A stretch of DNA of 64,000 nt. Source: Candidatus Villigracilis saccharophilus (GTDB lineage: Bacteria > Chloroflexota > Anaerolineae > Anaerolineales > Villigracilaceae). The notes under the pieces are model-generated. The model had not been told where the DNA came from and ran no database searches. It saw only the letters and a list, made by a program, of their open reading frames with translations. Every line of letters starts with the position of its first letter. The first letter of the stretch is position 1. Made by a program: the position numbers and the translations under genes. The stretch is taken from positions 24,104 through 88,103 of the forward strand of contig JADJNA010000013.1 in assembly GCA_016709305.1 (NCBI GenBank). The letters run 5' to 3'. Positions 15,538 to 24,271 of this stretch are shown in pieces.

Positions 15538-17955
15538 ATGAAATACATCCGCATCCTCCCTGGACTTTGGCTTGCCGCGGCGATAACGGCATGTTCGCTC
15601 TTCCCGGCGCTTCCGACCATTCCCCCGGGCTGGACAATGACCCCAAGCATCTCTCCAACTCCCCCGGCAACGATCACTCCAACCATCACGCCGACCCCGC
15701 TTCCGCAGGCACGTGTAAGTGTCGGTGACAAAGCCTTCTTTAATGGTGATTACGATGCCGCCCTGCTGGATTATCAGATCGTGCTGCAGGATTCACCAGA
15801 CACCTTATTACGCGCTGCCGCAAAATGGGGCGAGGCACGCATCTATTTTGCCAGAGAACAATATGAAGACACACTCGCCGCGCTTCAAACCCTGATCACA
15901 GATTACCCTGATTCTCCGCATTTTGGTCAGGCATATTTTCTGCAAGGGCTGACCCAGTATCGACTGGAAAATTATCAGGCGGCAGCCGATTCGTGGCAGA
16001 GTTATCTCACGCTCCGTCCGGGATATCTGGATGCCCTTGCGCAGGAATTTAGAGGCGACGCGCTTTTCGACGCAGGCAAATACGCGGATGCCTTGTCTGC
16101 GTACACAGCCGCGGTACAGGCGCCATCCCTTGGCGACGATATCAGCCTTGACCTCAAGGTCGCATCGACACAAACCAAGTTGGGAGCGTACGAATCGGCA
16201 TTGGCGTTATACGATGGAATTTCAGCACGCGCGTCAAATGATTTCATTAAAGCTCAGGCGGCGTACGAGTCTGCGCTGGCGTATCAGGCTCTCGGTCAAA
16301 CTGACGCGGCGCAGGGAAAGTTCCGCCTGTCAGTCGAAAATTACTGGAAATCCCCCTATGCCTATCTCAGTCTGGTTGCCCTATTGGATGCCGGCGTGGA
16401 AGTCAGTGAGATCGACCGCGGCCTCGTGGATTATTTCTACGGGCAATACGATGTCGCCATCCAGCGCTTGGATCTCTACATCGAGACAAATCCATCCAAC
16501 GACGGCACGGCATATTATTACCGCGCACTTGCAAAAAGCAGTTTGAATCATTTCGAAGACGCAGTACAGGATTACACAACTTTTATTACGAACTATCCAA
16601 CACACCCGCGCTGGGAGGATGCCTGGGGCGAAAAGGCGGTAGTGGAATGGTTCAATTTAGGCTCGATCGATACTGGAATCAAAACTTATTTGGATTTTGT
16701 TACAGCGGTTCCGGGCAGTGCATTGGCCGTTGATTACATGATGACCGCCGCCCGAATTTATGAACGCAATGGACGATATGATGAAGCGGCACAATTGTGG
16801 TCGCGGGTTGGAAACGAATATCCCGGCAATGAACAGGCGTCAACAGCGGTATTTTTAAGCGGCATCGTCTTTTATCGCAACGGAGATTTTTTCTCGGCGT
16901 TGGAATCATTCAACCGCAGCCTCGGACTGGCGCTGACAACCACCGATAAGGCGCGCGCCTATCTCTGGCTCGGGAAAGCCCAGCAAAAACTTGGCAATCC
17001 TGACGACGCCATCAATGCGTGGCGTGTGGCTCAGGAGCTTGACCCCGGAGGTTACTATAGTGAACGCGGCAGGGATCTATTGATCGATCGTGCTCCTTTT
17101 GCGCCAACCATTGCGGGTAATCTCTCGCCCGATCTGGCAGCTGAACGTGTTGCCGCAGATGCTTGGGTACGATTAACTTTTAACCTTCCAGCAAACACCA
17201 ACTTAAGCGGGCTGGGTGCGCTGGCTTCCGATGAGAGGGTCATTCGCGGATCTGAACTTTGGGCGCTTGGTTTGTACGAGAATGCCCGCCTTGAATTTGA
17301 AGGATTGCGCGTGGAATTGGAAGTAAACAAAAATGCCATCGGCAGTTACCAATTGGCAAATTACCTGATAGATATGGGACTGTATCGCACTGCAATTTTC
17401 ACAGCGCGCCAAACGCTCACCCTGGCCGGGTTGGATGAGCACTCCGAATCCATGATGGCGCCGCCCTATTTTAGCCACCTGCGCTATGGTTTATATTATT
17501 CCGACCTGGTCATTCCAAATGCACAGGCTAATGGTTTTGATCCGCTGTTTATATTCAGTGTGATCAGGCAGGAAAGTTTCTTCGAAGGATTCGTCAACTC
17601 CAACGTGGGCGCGCGTGGATTGATGCAGATCATTCCTGAAACAGGCGAGCAGATCACTTATGAACTTACCTGGCCCCGTAACTACACAGACAAAGATCTC
17701 TACCGTCCGGATGTGAGCATAAGATTTGGCACTCATTACCTTGCGACCAATCGAAACTTTTTAAATGGCGACCTTTACGCAACCCTGGCGGCATATAATG
17801 GCGGCCCCGGAAACGCTTCTGTCTGGAAGGAACTGGCTGGTGACGACCCTGACCTATATCTTGAGACTGTGCGGTTTGAGGAAACACGCAATTACATTCG
17901 CAATATTTATGAGATCTTTGTGATCTATAAACGATTATACGGTTTGGCGGAATAG
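15538..17955 (+). CDS. TPR lipoprotein with C-terminal lytic transglycosylase (SLT) domain
   Basis: This is an 805-residue exported murein-cleaving enzyme. The lipobox is AAITAC, followed by a Thr/Pro linker. Residues about 60-500 are tetratricopeptide-type helical repeats (YFLQGLTQYRLENYQAA, AYYYRALAKSSLNHFEDA, RAYLWLGKAQQKLGNPDDA). The last 150 residues are an Slt70-type catalytic domain: the catalytic glutamate in FSVIRQESFFEG, then NVGARGLMQIIPETG and LAAYNGGPGN. The layout parallels Slt70, where a superhelical region precedes the catalytic domain. It is divergent from the potD-like gene. Confidence 0.92.
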   Translation: MKYIRILPGLWLAAAITACSLFPALPTIPPGWTMTPSISPTPPATITPTITPTPLPQARVSVGDKAFFNGDYDAALLDYQIVLQDSPDTLLRAAAKWGEARIYFAREQYEDTLAALQTLITDYPDSPHFGQAYFLQGLTQYRLENYQAAADSWQSYLTLRPGYLDALAQEFRGDALFDAGKYADALSAYTAAVQAPSLGDDISLDLKVASTQTKLGAYESALALYDGISARASNDFIKAQAAYESALAYQALGQTDAAQGKFRLSVENYWKSPYAYLSLVALLDAGVEVSEIDRGLVDYFYGQYDVAIQRLDLYIETNPSNDGTAYYYRALAKSSLNHFEDAVQDYTTFITNYPTHPRWEDAWGEKAVVEWFNLGSIDTGIKTYLDFVTAVPGSALAVDYMMTAARIYERNGRYDEAAQLWSRVGNEYPGNEQASTAVFLSGIVFYRNGDFFSALESFNRSLGLALTTTDKARAYLWLGKAQQKLGNPDDAINAWRVAQELDPGGYYSERGRDLLIDRAPFAPTIAGNLSPDLAAERVAADAWVRLTFNLPANTNLSGLGALASDERVIRGSELWALGLYENARLEFEGLRVELEVNKNAIGSYQLANYLIDMGLYRTAIFTARQTLTLAGLDEHSESMMAPPYFSHLRYGLYYSDLVIPNAQANGFDPLFIFSVIRQESFFEGFVNSNVGARGLMQIIPETGEQITYELTWPRNYTDKDLYRPDVSIRFGTHYLATNRNFLNGDLYATLAAYNGGPGNASVWKELAGDDPDLYLETVRFEETRNYIRNIYEIFVIYKRLYGLAE

Positions 17956-17964
17956 CAAGGTTTT

Positions 17965-18009
17965 AGAATCAAAAAAGGATGAGACTTCTCTTCATCCTTT
18001 TTTGATTCT
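17965..18009. terminator. Strong bidirectional terminator
   Basis: AGAATCAAAAAAGGATGA pairs with TCATCCTTTTTTGATTCT around a short loop, giving U-runs for both directions between the transglycosylase gene and the convergent yggU-type gene. Confidence 0.88.
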
Positions 18010-18029
18010 CGCTTTCATGTAGACGCGTG

Positions 18030-18338
18030 TTAATCCATATGCGCGATAATCCGTTGATTGACCGTATCCACATCCATATCCAACACAGCCACCAATTTAT
18101 CCCTGCCCACGGGTCCAGCGACAATCTCCAACCGGGATCTTGGCACCCCGATCACTTCTGCCAGAAAACTGACCAGCTGTTGATTGGTCTCTTCATCCGA
18201 AGATTCTGAAACAAGATGCACCTTGACCGTGCCATCGTTCAAAACACCGACGATCTGATTACGGCTCGCGCGCGGTGTAATGCGAACAGCCAGCGCAGAT
18301 CCGCGCCGTCCACTGTGAAGATCAAAATTCCTGGTCAT
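18030..18338 (-). CDS. DUF167/YggU family protein
   Basis: This small protein of 102 residues has the DUF167 core: LAVRITPRASRNQIVG, GTVKVHLVS and VPRSRLEIVAGPVGRDKLVAV. The biochemical role of the family is unknown. It is the third gene of a yggS-yggT-yggU run, an arrangement seen in many bacteria, 7 bases after yggT. Confidence 0.85.
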   Translation of the reverse strand: MTRNFDLHSGRRGSALAVRITPRASRNQIVGVLNDGTVKVHLVSESSDEETNQQLVSFLAEVIGVPRSRLEIVAGPVGRDKLVAVLDMDVDTVNQRIIAHMD

Positions 18339-18345
18339 TATTGCC

Positions 18346-18603
18346 TCACCGTAAAATATTGATCAAAAATCCAGACAAGACCTGAACTACGATTATCAGT
18401 ATCAATGGACTGAAATCTAGCGTGCCGGCTAAAGGCACCACTCGGCGGATCGGCGCTAAAAAGGGATCCACAATACGATCCAGCGCTTCACGCACAGGAT
18501 GGTCTGGCGGCATAAAAAAAGAGAGCAGTGAAGATGCAATAATAACCCAGATAAAAACCTGGGAAACTGTCCCTATCAACAAGATCAAAAGCTCAAAATT
18601 CAT
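18346..18603 (-). CDS. YggT family membrane protein
   Basis: The 85-residue protein has two hydrophobic helices flanking the family signature, FFMPPDHPVREALDRIVDPFLAPIRR split across the loop, then DFSPLILIIVVQVL. YggT proteins have been linked to osmotic tolerance and cell division, without a defined mechanism. It overlaps the yggS stop by 4 bases, indicating translational coupling. Confidence 0.9.
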   Translation of the reverse strand: MNFELLILLIGTVSQVFIWVIIASSLLSFFMPPDHPVREALDRIVDPFLAPIRRVVPLAGTLDFSPLILIIVVQVLSGFLINILR

Positions 18604-19340
18604 ACACTCTCCGTTTTATATTGACGTGCTCCAACAATCGCAGTGCCCACCCGCACCAAAGTGGCGCCTTCCTGCACAGCCACTTCGTAATCTGAACTTG
18701 TCCCCATGGACAACTCATCAAAACTTGTCAGCGGAAATTGCGCGGACAAAAAATCCCGCAAACGATTCAAACGCTGGAAGTATGGGCGTGAGTATTCCGG
18801 GGCGCTGCCGAGCGGGGGCATGGTCATCAATCCTCGCACCCGTAGATTAGGCAGGGCAAGTACACTTGAAATCTCATCCACCAGCATGGACCAGCTGGCC
18901 TCGTCCCAGGCGGACCAGCCAGATTTGCTTTCCTCACCGCCGACATTGAATTCCAACAACACGGGCATGGAAAGGTTTGCCTCGCCGCAAAACCGATCCA
19001 GCCTTACGGCAAGTTTCAGGCTGTCCATTGAATGTACACAGTTAAAGTTGACAGCCACAGTTTGAGCCTTACGGCTTTGCACATGACCGATCATGTGCCA
19101 TTCTACCGCAGAAAATTCACGCAGGGTCTGGATTTTCGCAGCACCTTCTTCGGGATAGTTCTCCCCCAGGTAAAGCGCACCTGCCTCGATCGCGGCACGC
19201 GCAACAGCAACAGGCTGAGCTTTGGTAACGATCACCAGCTTTACTGACTCAGGACTGCGGCCAACAGAGCGCGCCGCGCCTGAGATCTTTTCCAGGGTGA
19301 ATAAATATTTTTCTTGAATTGATTTGGCCAGATCGTTCAT
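18600..19340 (-). CDS. YggS-family PLP-binding protein (PLP homeostasis protein)
   Basis: This 246-residue protein has the fold of alanine racemase's barrel domain. The PLP lysine is in KLVIVTKAQPV, followed by LGENYPEE, EWHMIGHVQSRKAQ, LEFNVGGEESKSGW, LRVRGLMTMPP and the phosphate-binding LSMGTSSDYEVAVQEGATLVRVG. The family buffers PLP and affects amino acid pools. It is the first gene of the yggS-yggT-yggU run. Confidence 0.93.
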   Translation of the reverse strand: MNDLAKSIQEKYLFTLEKISGAARSVGRSPESVKLVIVTKAQPVAVARAAIEAGALYLGENYPEEGAAKIQTLREFSAVEWHMIGHVQSRKAQTVAVNFNCVHSMDSLKLAVRLDRFCGEANLSMPVLLEFNVGGEESKSGWSAWDEASWSMLVDEISSVLALPNLRVRGLMTMPPLGSAPEYSRPYFQRLNRLRDFLSAQFPLTSFDELSMGTSSDYEVAVQEGATLVRVGTAIVGARQYKTESV

Positions 19341-19444
19341 GCGCTTATTTTATCCCGAAGGTCGCTTCTTTCCCAACTCATTCCTGCTCAAGCGGCAATG
19401 GGTCGGTCTACCTTTGAGAAATCTCCCAAATTTACAATCCGCAG

Positions 19445-20224
19445 TTACGCGATCGCCATGATCGCGCCAAATCTGCCGGTCTTGCCTTGCTCTGCGCGGT
19501 GGGAGAACCAGTCACCCAAATTGCAGGCGGTGCAAAGACTAGAGACCTGGATCTGTTCGACACCCGCCTTTTGCAATTGAATGGCGTTCGCTGTCCACAG
19601 ATCAAGATACGTGCTGCCATTTCTAGTTTGCAATATTTGATCTGCATCCTCAGAATATTTTTCCTGAAATTGTGTGATCACATCAGCGCCTACTTCGTAA
19701 TGATCCACACCAATGGAGGGACCAATCCCCGCCACAATATCCTCTGGTTTACATCCATAACGAGATCGCATTCCATCTACTGCGGCTTGAGCCACGCCGC
19801 GCAGTGTTCCCAGCCAGCCTGCATGGGCAATACCGATCACTTTTTTCTTTGGGTCATGAAACAGGATCGGCACACAATCCCCAAAACGCATATACAGGGA
19901 AACAGCAGGGTTATCAGTAAATAAAATATCCGCTTTCGCCGACGGCTGTTCGAGCGGACGGGGCGCATCAGCGTAGACAATGTCTGTGCCGTGAACCAGC
20001 CACACGTCGTGGATCGAAGCGGGGTCAGATCCCAATGCATTAAATACACGGAGACGATTCTGTGCAACGCGCGCAGGATCGTCTCCCACTGATCCGCCAA
20101 GATTCAAGGAATGCCAGGGAGTCGGGCTTACTCCGCCGTGCCGCGTGAAGACCGCTTGCTTGACCGCTTTTGAAAAAATATCAAAGCTATAGTAACGAAG
20201 CCCGTTGGTTTCTTGAAAAGGCAT
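19445..20224 (-). CDS. pgeF: Polyphenol oxidase/laccase-domain family protein (YfiH/PgeF-like)
   Basis: The start at MPFQETNG overlaps the upstream stop as TAATG. The family's metal and substrate residues appear in AVFTRHGGVS, WLVHGTDIV, MRFGDCVPILFHDP, GIAHAGWLGTLRGV and SLCTACNLGDWFSHRAEQG. Homologues have been assigned as peptidoglycan editing factor (removing L-Ser misincorporated into muropeptides) and as purine nucleosidase/deaminase enzymes; the sequence does not choose between them. It is translationally coupled to the glutaredoxin-DUF2085 gene. Confidence 0.88.
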   Translation of the reverse strand: MPFQETNGLRYYSFDIFSKAVKQAVFTRHGGVSPTPWHSLNLGGSVGDDPARVAQNRLRVFNALGSDPASIHDVWLVHGTDIVYADAPRPLEQPSAKADILFTDNPAVSLYMRFGDCVPILFHDPKKKVIGIAHAGWLGTLRGVAQAAVDGMRSRYGCKPEDIVAGIGPSIGVDHYEVGADVITQFQEKYSEDADQILQTRNGSTYLDLWTANAIQLQKAGVEQIQVSSLCTACNLGDWFSHRAEQGKTGRFGAIMAIA

Positions 20225-21234
20225 TATTGCGAAGCCTGAATGACCGCGAATTTCTTGACATAATACTGGACGGTCTCGTTCATCGATTCTTCTATATTCG
20301 GATAAGCAAACCACGCGGTCGTGAAACCAAAAAGCGCACCGGTAATGACACGTAGATAAACCGTACTTTCACGATATGGGAGTATGGAAGACAGCCACTG
20401 CCAATTGAATTGACTAAAGAGTTGAGAGAAACCATCCAGGCCGATCGGCCCAAGTCCGATCAAAAGCCACAAAGCCCAATGCAGTGATTTAACCCTGCGG
20501 CCTGATAATCCAAAGAGAATCCCGAAAAGGAGAATGGCCAGATAGATCGCGACATCCCGCTCACAGAGAGCGACTTTGAACCCAACAACTTCATCCCCTG
20601 TAAATTTTCGCGCATCAAAACGTGTGGGGCTGTATGGATCATCGAGATGGGCAATGCCCGTCGCCTGTTCGAATGTTTTCAGGTCGGTCATACCAGCCTC
20701 AGCCAGCGGATAAACGACCTGGTCGCCATATAAAAAGAAAGAACGGAATCCAAATTGATGGCAAAGCGGACTATACATACGATAGATCGCGCGGGCGGGC
20801 AGTTCCGCTCCCAGTTTCATCAATGTCGGCGCGAGAAAAGGCAGGCCGACATAAATTAACATGAACATATTCAGCATCAATAAATAACGCTTCGCGATCC
20901 AGAATGAGACTTTATCTCCAGTTGTCACTTTTTTACCTTTCTCCAATTTCATTTTATATTCAGGGTCGCCAAGTTTTTCCAATTGATTCTTTCTATCAAC
21001 TGCCGCACCGAGAGTCATTTGCAATTTTTGGCGCGTGATGGGGGATTTTAAAGTATATGGTCCAACTTCCACCACGGGGATTTCGAGACCAAATTTCGCA
21101 ATCAGCACCGTCTCAGATTCAATATCCACTTCCACAAGCCGGTGTGGATACTGGGATTGCAGTTCATTTAATTCTGCTTTGACTTCATCACATAGCGCAC
21201 ATTCTTTACGGGTGTAGAGCGTTACATTCAGCAT
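20224..21234 (-). CDS. Glutaredoxin-like domain fused to DUF2085 membrane domain
   Basis: Residues 1-85 are a glutaredoxin-like/DUF836 domain with a redox pair in YTRKECALCDEV (CxxC) and the cis-proline region LEIPVVEV. After a charged linker, residues 115-336 are a DUF2085 membrane domain with about five helices and the conserved PLCHQFGFRSFF, VALCERDVAIY and GLDGFSQLFS. The two modules are in one uninterrupted frame. A membrane-attached thiol-disulfide function is inferred; DUF2085 itself is uncharacterised. The stop overlaps the pgeF start. Confidence 0.85.
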   Translation of the reverse strand: MLNVTLYTRKECALCDEVKAELNELQSQYPHRLVEVDIESETVLIAKFGLEIPVVEVGPYTLKSPITRQKLQMTLGAAVDRKNQLEKLGDPEYKMKLEKGKKVTTGDKVSFWIAKRYLLMLNMFMLIYVGLPFLAPTLMKLGAELPARAIYRMYSPLCHQFGFRSFFLYGDQVVYPLAEAGMTDLKTFEQATGIAHLDDPYSPTRFDARKFTGDEVVGFKVALCERDVAIYLAILLFGILFGLSGRRVKSLHWALWLLIGLGPIGLDGFSQLFSQFNWQWLSSILPYRESTVYLRVITGALFGFTTAWFAYPNIEESMNETVQYYVKKFAVIQASQ

Positions 21235-21250
21235 GGAAAATCCCTTAAAT

Positions 21251-21315
21251 AAATTTCGGAAGTCTCTTTGGCGCTCCTCAATTTAAGGACCCCTGCCAAG
21301 ACTTCCGAATTTTTT
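21251..21315. terminator. Long imperfect stem-loop between ccdA and glutaredoxin-DUF2085 gene
   Basis: AATTTCGGAAGTCT and AGACTTCCGAATT form the outer stem of a roughly 60-base hairpin that also pairs TTTGGC with GCCAAG. It could be the ccdA terminator or an attenuating leader of the downstream gene. A T6 run lies on the plus strand only, so minus-strand termination is uncertain. Confidence 0.45.
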
Positions 21316-21321
21316 GTTGAC

Positions 21322-22050
21322 CTAAATCCCAAAATCGAACCAGAAGAATTGAGCGCGTTGAGCAATTAATTCAAAGATGCCTGTAAAGAGCAGGGCACCC
21401 ACAATGACCAGGATCACGCCCATCGCGATCTCAACGTAGCGCATGGTCTTGCTATATTTCTTCAAGATGGTTGAAACCCAGCCAATCCCCAGCGCGGCGA
21501 TCAGGAATGGAATAGCCAGGCCGGCCGAGTAGGCAGATAAGAGAACTGCTCCCAGGGAAACTGACCCGCCATTGATGGCAAGCGTCAGAATGGTGCCAAG
21601 CACTGGGCCAACGCATGGAGACCAACCAGCAGAGAAGAACACTCCCATCAGCGCGGAGGATAAATATCCCAGCTTTGGGTCTGGGGCTTGCTGGACGCGC
21701 GTATCGTACGCAAGGAACGGGATATGGAAGACGCCGATCATGTGCAAGCCGAAAATTATGACAACAATTCCGCCGATCTTTGCCAGCCAATAACGCAGTT
21801 CAAAAAGCAATCCACCGGCAACAGAGGCTAGAACACCAAGCAGAACGAATACAACGCTAAACCCCAGCACAAAAGCAAGTCCGTGGCTGAATGTGACCCA
21901 GCGGTTTGAGGCTTGACTCCTATCTCCGCCTGCGGCCAATCCGCCCAGATAGCCCACATAGGCAGGGACCAATGAAAAAACACAGGGGGAAAGAAAAGAC
22001 GCCAACCCTGCCAGAAAAGCCAGCCACACACTAACTTGAGAAAATTCCAT
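21322..22050 (-). CDS. ccdA: Cytochrome c biogenesis protein CcdA
   Basis: This six-helix membrane protein of 242 residues carries reducing equivalents from cytoplasmic thioredoxin to extracytoplasmic thiol proteins. The two reactive cysteines are in LSPCVFSLVPAYVGYLGG (first helix) and SAGWSPCVGPVLG (fourth helix). The stretch between them is hydrophobic and Gly-rich as in the family. It probably supplies reductant for c-type cytochrome maturation or other thiol proteins. It lies 42 bases downstream of the L,D-transpeptidase gene. Confidence 0.93.
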   Translation of the reverse strand: MEFSQVSVWLAFLAGLASFLSPCVFSLVPAYVGYLGGLAAGGDRSQASNRWVTFSHGLAFVLGFSVVFVLLGVLASVAGGLLFELRYWLAKIGGIVVIIFGLHMIGVFHIPFLAYDTRVQQAPDPKLGYLSSALMGVFFSAGWSPCVGPVLGTILTLAINGGSVSLGAVLLSAYSAGLAIPFLIAALGIGWVSTILKKYSKTMRYVEIAMGVILVIVGALLFTGIFELIAQRAQFFWFDFGI

Positions 22051-22092
22051 TTAACACCTCAAAAAGATTTCATCCCAACCAACCTTGCAAAC

Positions 22093-23241
22093 CTATACTT
22101 TTAACTCTGTTGTAGTCACCAGAGTGCCATGATCCGGCAAAGACATGCGCATCTCGCTTTGAGCCAGGGAAATATAGGGCGTCGTCCAGCGGAATAACCA
22201 TTTTGCGTCTTCAGGTTTCACATTGATACAGCCGTGAGAACGCTTCTCGCCAAAATCGTTATGCCAGAAAGCACCGTGAATGGCGATCCCCTCCCCTGAA
22301 ATAACAGTATCCCACGGAACGGCAGGCGTGGAATACCCCGCCGCGGAACCGCCGCCGCTCATATTGAGTGAAATGATCTTCCAGTGAGTCAACAAATCGC
22401 CCACCGGTGTTGCGCGTTCATCTGAGATCGCGCCTGTTAATGGATCAAAAACCGCTCCGCTGGAAATACGGCAGAAGAATACTTCTCGACCGGCTTCAAA
22501 CGCAGAAAGAGTCTGATAGGTCAGGTCAACCACGATCTTCTTCTCAGCAGGATCGATCTCCGGGCTGATCGGAGCGACATCCGCCTCGGTCAGAACTTTA
22601 AGTCCCGCGCCATCCGCCCAGAAAACATCACCAAATCCATATCCATGCCCGTTAGGGGATTCATTCCAACGATATTCAACAAATCCGTTCGTCTGGCGGA
22701 TCTGATCGATCCAAAGCACCTGACTATAGTATGCGCGCGGAGGGAATTGATATTGGATCAGGCTTTGGATCCAGGGCGAGACAGGTGCGCCATCCAAAGT
22801 AAGGTCAACATACGGCACAGTCACTTCAGCCCAAAAACCAGATTGTCCCGCGGGGATCTCTGTAATGGGAGTATTCGGAAGATTGCGTGTCGGTTGAATG
22901 CGCGATGACCAGATATATCCCTCCGGTGTTTCAAGATATTTCTGATTGGTCAAAGCCACTACGCTCCCAATTACTTCGCGTGTCCAGGGAATCAATGTAT
23001 CAGCGCCTAAAGTCCTGATGGCTGTATTCTGAGCCGGGTCATTGGTCGGACGACTGCGAATATCTGTGGCATCCACAAGCCGCCCGATGATTTCAGCATT
23101 CGGGAATTGTGGAAGACGTTTGGGTGTGTAATATGGCGCAAGATTGTTTATAAGTGATAGGTCAAAGGGATTAAACGCCAGTGCGCCAAATCCAAGACCT
23201 GCCACTTTGAAGAAATCACGACGGGAAAACGATGGTTGCAT
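22093..23241 (-). CDS. L,D-transpeptidase (YkuD domain) with twin-arginine signal
   Basis: I start at MQPSFSRRDFFKVAG, preceded by AAAGGTG; this puts a Tat signal (SRRDFFK, then GLGFGALAF) at the N-terminus, whereas the longer frame would bury it. The C-terminal 140 residues are a YkuD domain with GEGIAIHGAFWHNDFG and the catalytic SHGCINVKPEDAKWLF. The middle region has an SH3-like part (LVDATDIRSRPTND). These enzymes make 3-3 peptidoglycan cross-links or attach proteins to the wall. Tat export of an L,D-transpeptidase is unusual but is seen in Chloroflexota-like proteins. Confidence 0.92.
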   Translation of the reverse strand: MQPSFSRRDFFKVAGLGFGALAFNPFDLSLINNLAPYYTPKRLPQFPNAEIIGRLVDATDIRSRPTNDPAQNTAIRTLGADTLIPWTREVIGSVVALTNQKYLETPEGYIWSSRIQPTRNLPNTPITEIPAGQSGFWAEVTVPYVDLTLDGAPVSPWIQSLIQYQFPPRAYYSQVLWIDQIRQTNGFVEYRWNESPNGHGYGFGDVFWADGAGLKVLTEADVAPISPEIDPAEKKIVVDLTYQTLSAFEAGREVFFCRISSGAVFDPLTGAISDERATPVGDLLTHWKIISLNMSGGGSAAGYSTPAVPWDTVISGEGIAIHGAFWHNDFGEKRSHGCINVKPEDAKWLFRWTTPYISLAQSEMRMSLPDHGTLVTTTELKV

Positions 23242-23271
23242 ATTCACCTTTGTATTACAAAAATACGGAGC

Positions 23272-23287
23272 GCGGACTTCAGCCCGC
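23272..23287. repeat. GCGGACTTCAGCCCGC palindrome
   Basis: A 16-base imperfect palindrome related to the pair at 11425-11482 (GCGGACTnnAGnCCGC core). It lies upstream of the L,D-transpeptidase start, between it and the esterase gene. Confidence 0.4.
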
Positions 23288-23385
23288 TGTTTGAGCAAGC
23301 ATACCTGCAAATAAAAAGAGCGTCAACAGACTTGTGAGAATGGATTAATCTTTACCCTCACGCTTCCGTAAACTCAGTGCAGCCC

Positions 23386-24060
23386 CTAACCTCTCCCAGT
23401 GGGAGAGGAAAGATAATTTTCCAATGCGCGCATACAGGTTGCGCTCACTTTATGACCAACCTCATCTTCGCAATACGTCACCTGCGCGCCAGCCTGTTCG
23501 AGCAGTCCGATCGATGCACGTGCGCGGTCAATGGGAACCATGTTGTCCTGCGTGCCATGCGCGACAAAAATATTTTTTCCGGCCAGGGGTCTTTGCGAAA
23601 TTAATGATTCAAGACCCGCTGGAACAAAACCAGCCAGCACACCCATCTTGCGGACTCTGTGCGGATAAAGCATCCCAACCAAATTGACCATGGCCGCACT
23701 CTGGCTAAATCCTGCCAGGTCAAATTGCAGTGCATCCAACTTAACCGAAGCTGAGTACTCGTCAATGAGGCGGATCAACCCGTCAGCCGCCGGACGAAGC
23801 GCCTCAAGGCTGGGCCTGCCAAATGTCTCAGGTTGATGCGGACGCCAAGAGAATCCACTTGGTTCCGCAGGATACGGCGCACGCGGAGCGATCATCCAGT
23901 GATCAGTTGCCAGTCCTCGCGTGAACACCCACATGGAGTTTTCATCACCAGTCCAGCCATGGATCAAAACAAGCAAACGCGGAGTCTCAACCTGGGAAGC
24001 GCGTACGCGCAAGGTCCAGTTATTAAAAGTGATTAGTTCGGTATTAGTCACGGCCTGCAC
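23386..24060 (-). CDS. Alpha/beta-hydrolase, phospholipase/carboxylesterase-like
   Basis: This 224-residue serine hydrolase has the oxyanion region VLIHGWTGDE, the nucleophile elbow AGFSQSA, the acid in HGTQDNMVP and the histidine in EVGHKVS, all in family order. It is most like the small carboxylesterases of the YpfH/phospholipase group; the substrate is unknown. The final codons (LSSPTGRG) are made by a CCTCTCCCA-GT-GGGAGAGG hairpin at 23390-23408, suggesting a dispersed repeat has overwritten the natural C-terminus. It overlaps the small membrane protein gene upstream. Confidence 0.87.
   Translation of the reverse strand: MQAVTNTELITFNNWTLRVRASQVETPRLLVLIHGWTGDENSMWVFTRGLATDHWMIAPRAPYPAEPSGFSWRPHQPETFGRPSLEALRPAADGLIRLIDEYSASVKLDALQFDLAGFSQSAAMVNLVGMLYPHRVRKMGVLAGFVPAGLESLISQRPLAGKNIFVAHGTQDNMVPIDRARASIGLLEQAGAQVTYCEDEVGHKVSATCMRALENYLSSPTGRG
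23390..23408. repeat. CCTCTCCC/GGGAGAGG hairpin at the esterase 3' end
   Basis: An 8-bp perfect stem (CCTCTCCC / GGGAGAGG) with a 3-base loop. It encodes the last residues of the esterase and resembles a hairpin repeat found scattered in many environmental genomes (general knowledge). It may also act as a terminator. Confidence 0.5.
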
Positions 24061-24271
24061 GTTTCACGATCCAATCTGTAACAAAGAGAAAAAAAAATAT
24101 TAAACCGATCGGCACAAACGCACCTAGCATACATAGCAGTCCCATCATCGCCGCGCCAAAACCATAGATGAGCCAGATCAGCCCGTCACCCACAATAAAT
24201 AATAAAGCCAGTGCGCCGATGATCAGGCGCACATTCGTATCCTTCATATAACTGCGCAGATCGCGGCTCAT
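24044..24271 (-). CDS. Small membrane protein of unknown function
   Basis: The 75-residue protein has two predicted membrane helices (LIIGALALLFIVGDGLIWLI and a second from LLCMLGAFVPIGLIFFFLF) and a basic C-terminus. Its start overlaps the patatin stop by 4 bases and its end overlaps the esterase start by 17, so it belongs to a patatin-membrane protein-esterase operon. I do not recognise the family. Confidence 0.6.
   Translation of the reverse strand: MSRDLRSYMKDTNVRLIIGALALLFIVGDGLIWLIYGFGAAMMGLLCMLGAFVPIGLIFFFLFVTDWIVKRAGRD

Noticed and set aside
14295..15731. Long form (478 residues) of the PotD-like protein
   Set aside because: The first 100 residues are low-complexity and lie opposite the start of the transglycosylase gene; a GTG with a ribosome site gives a proper lipoprotein signal.
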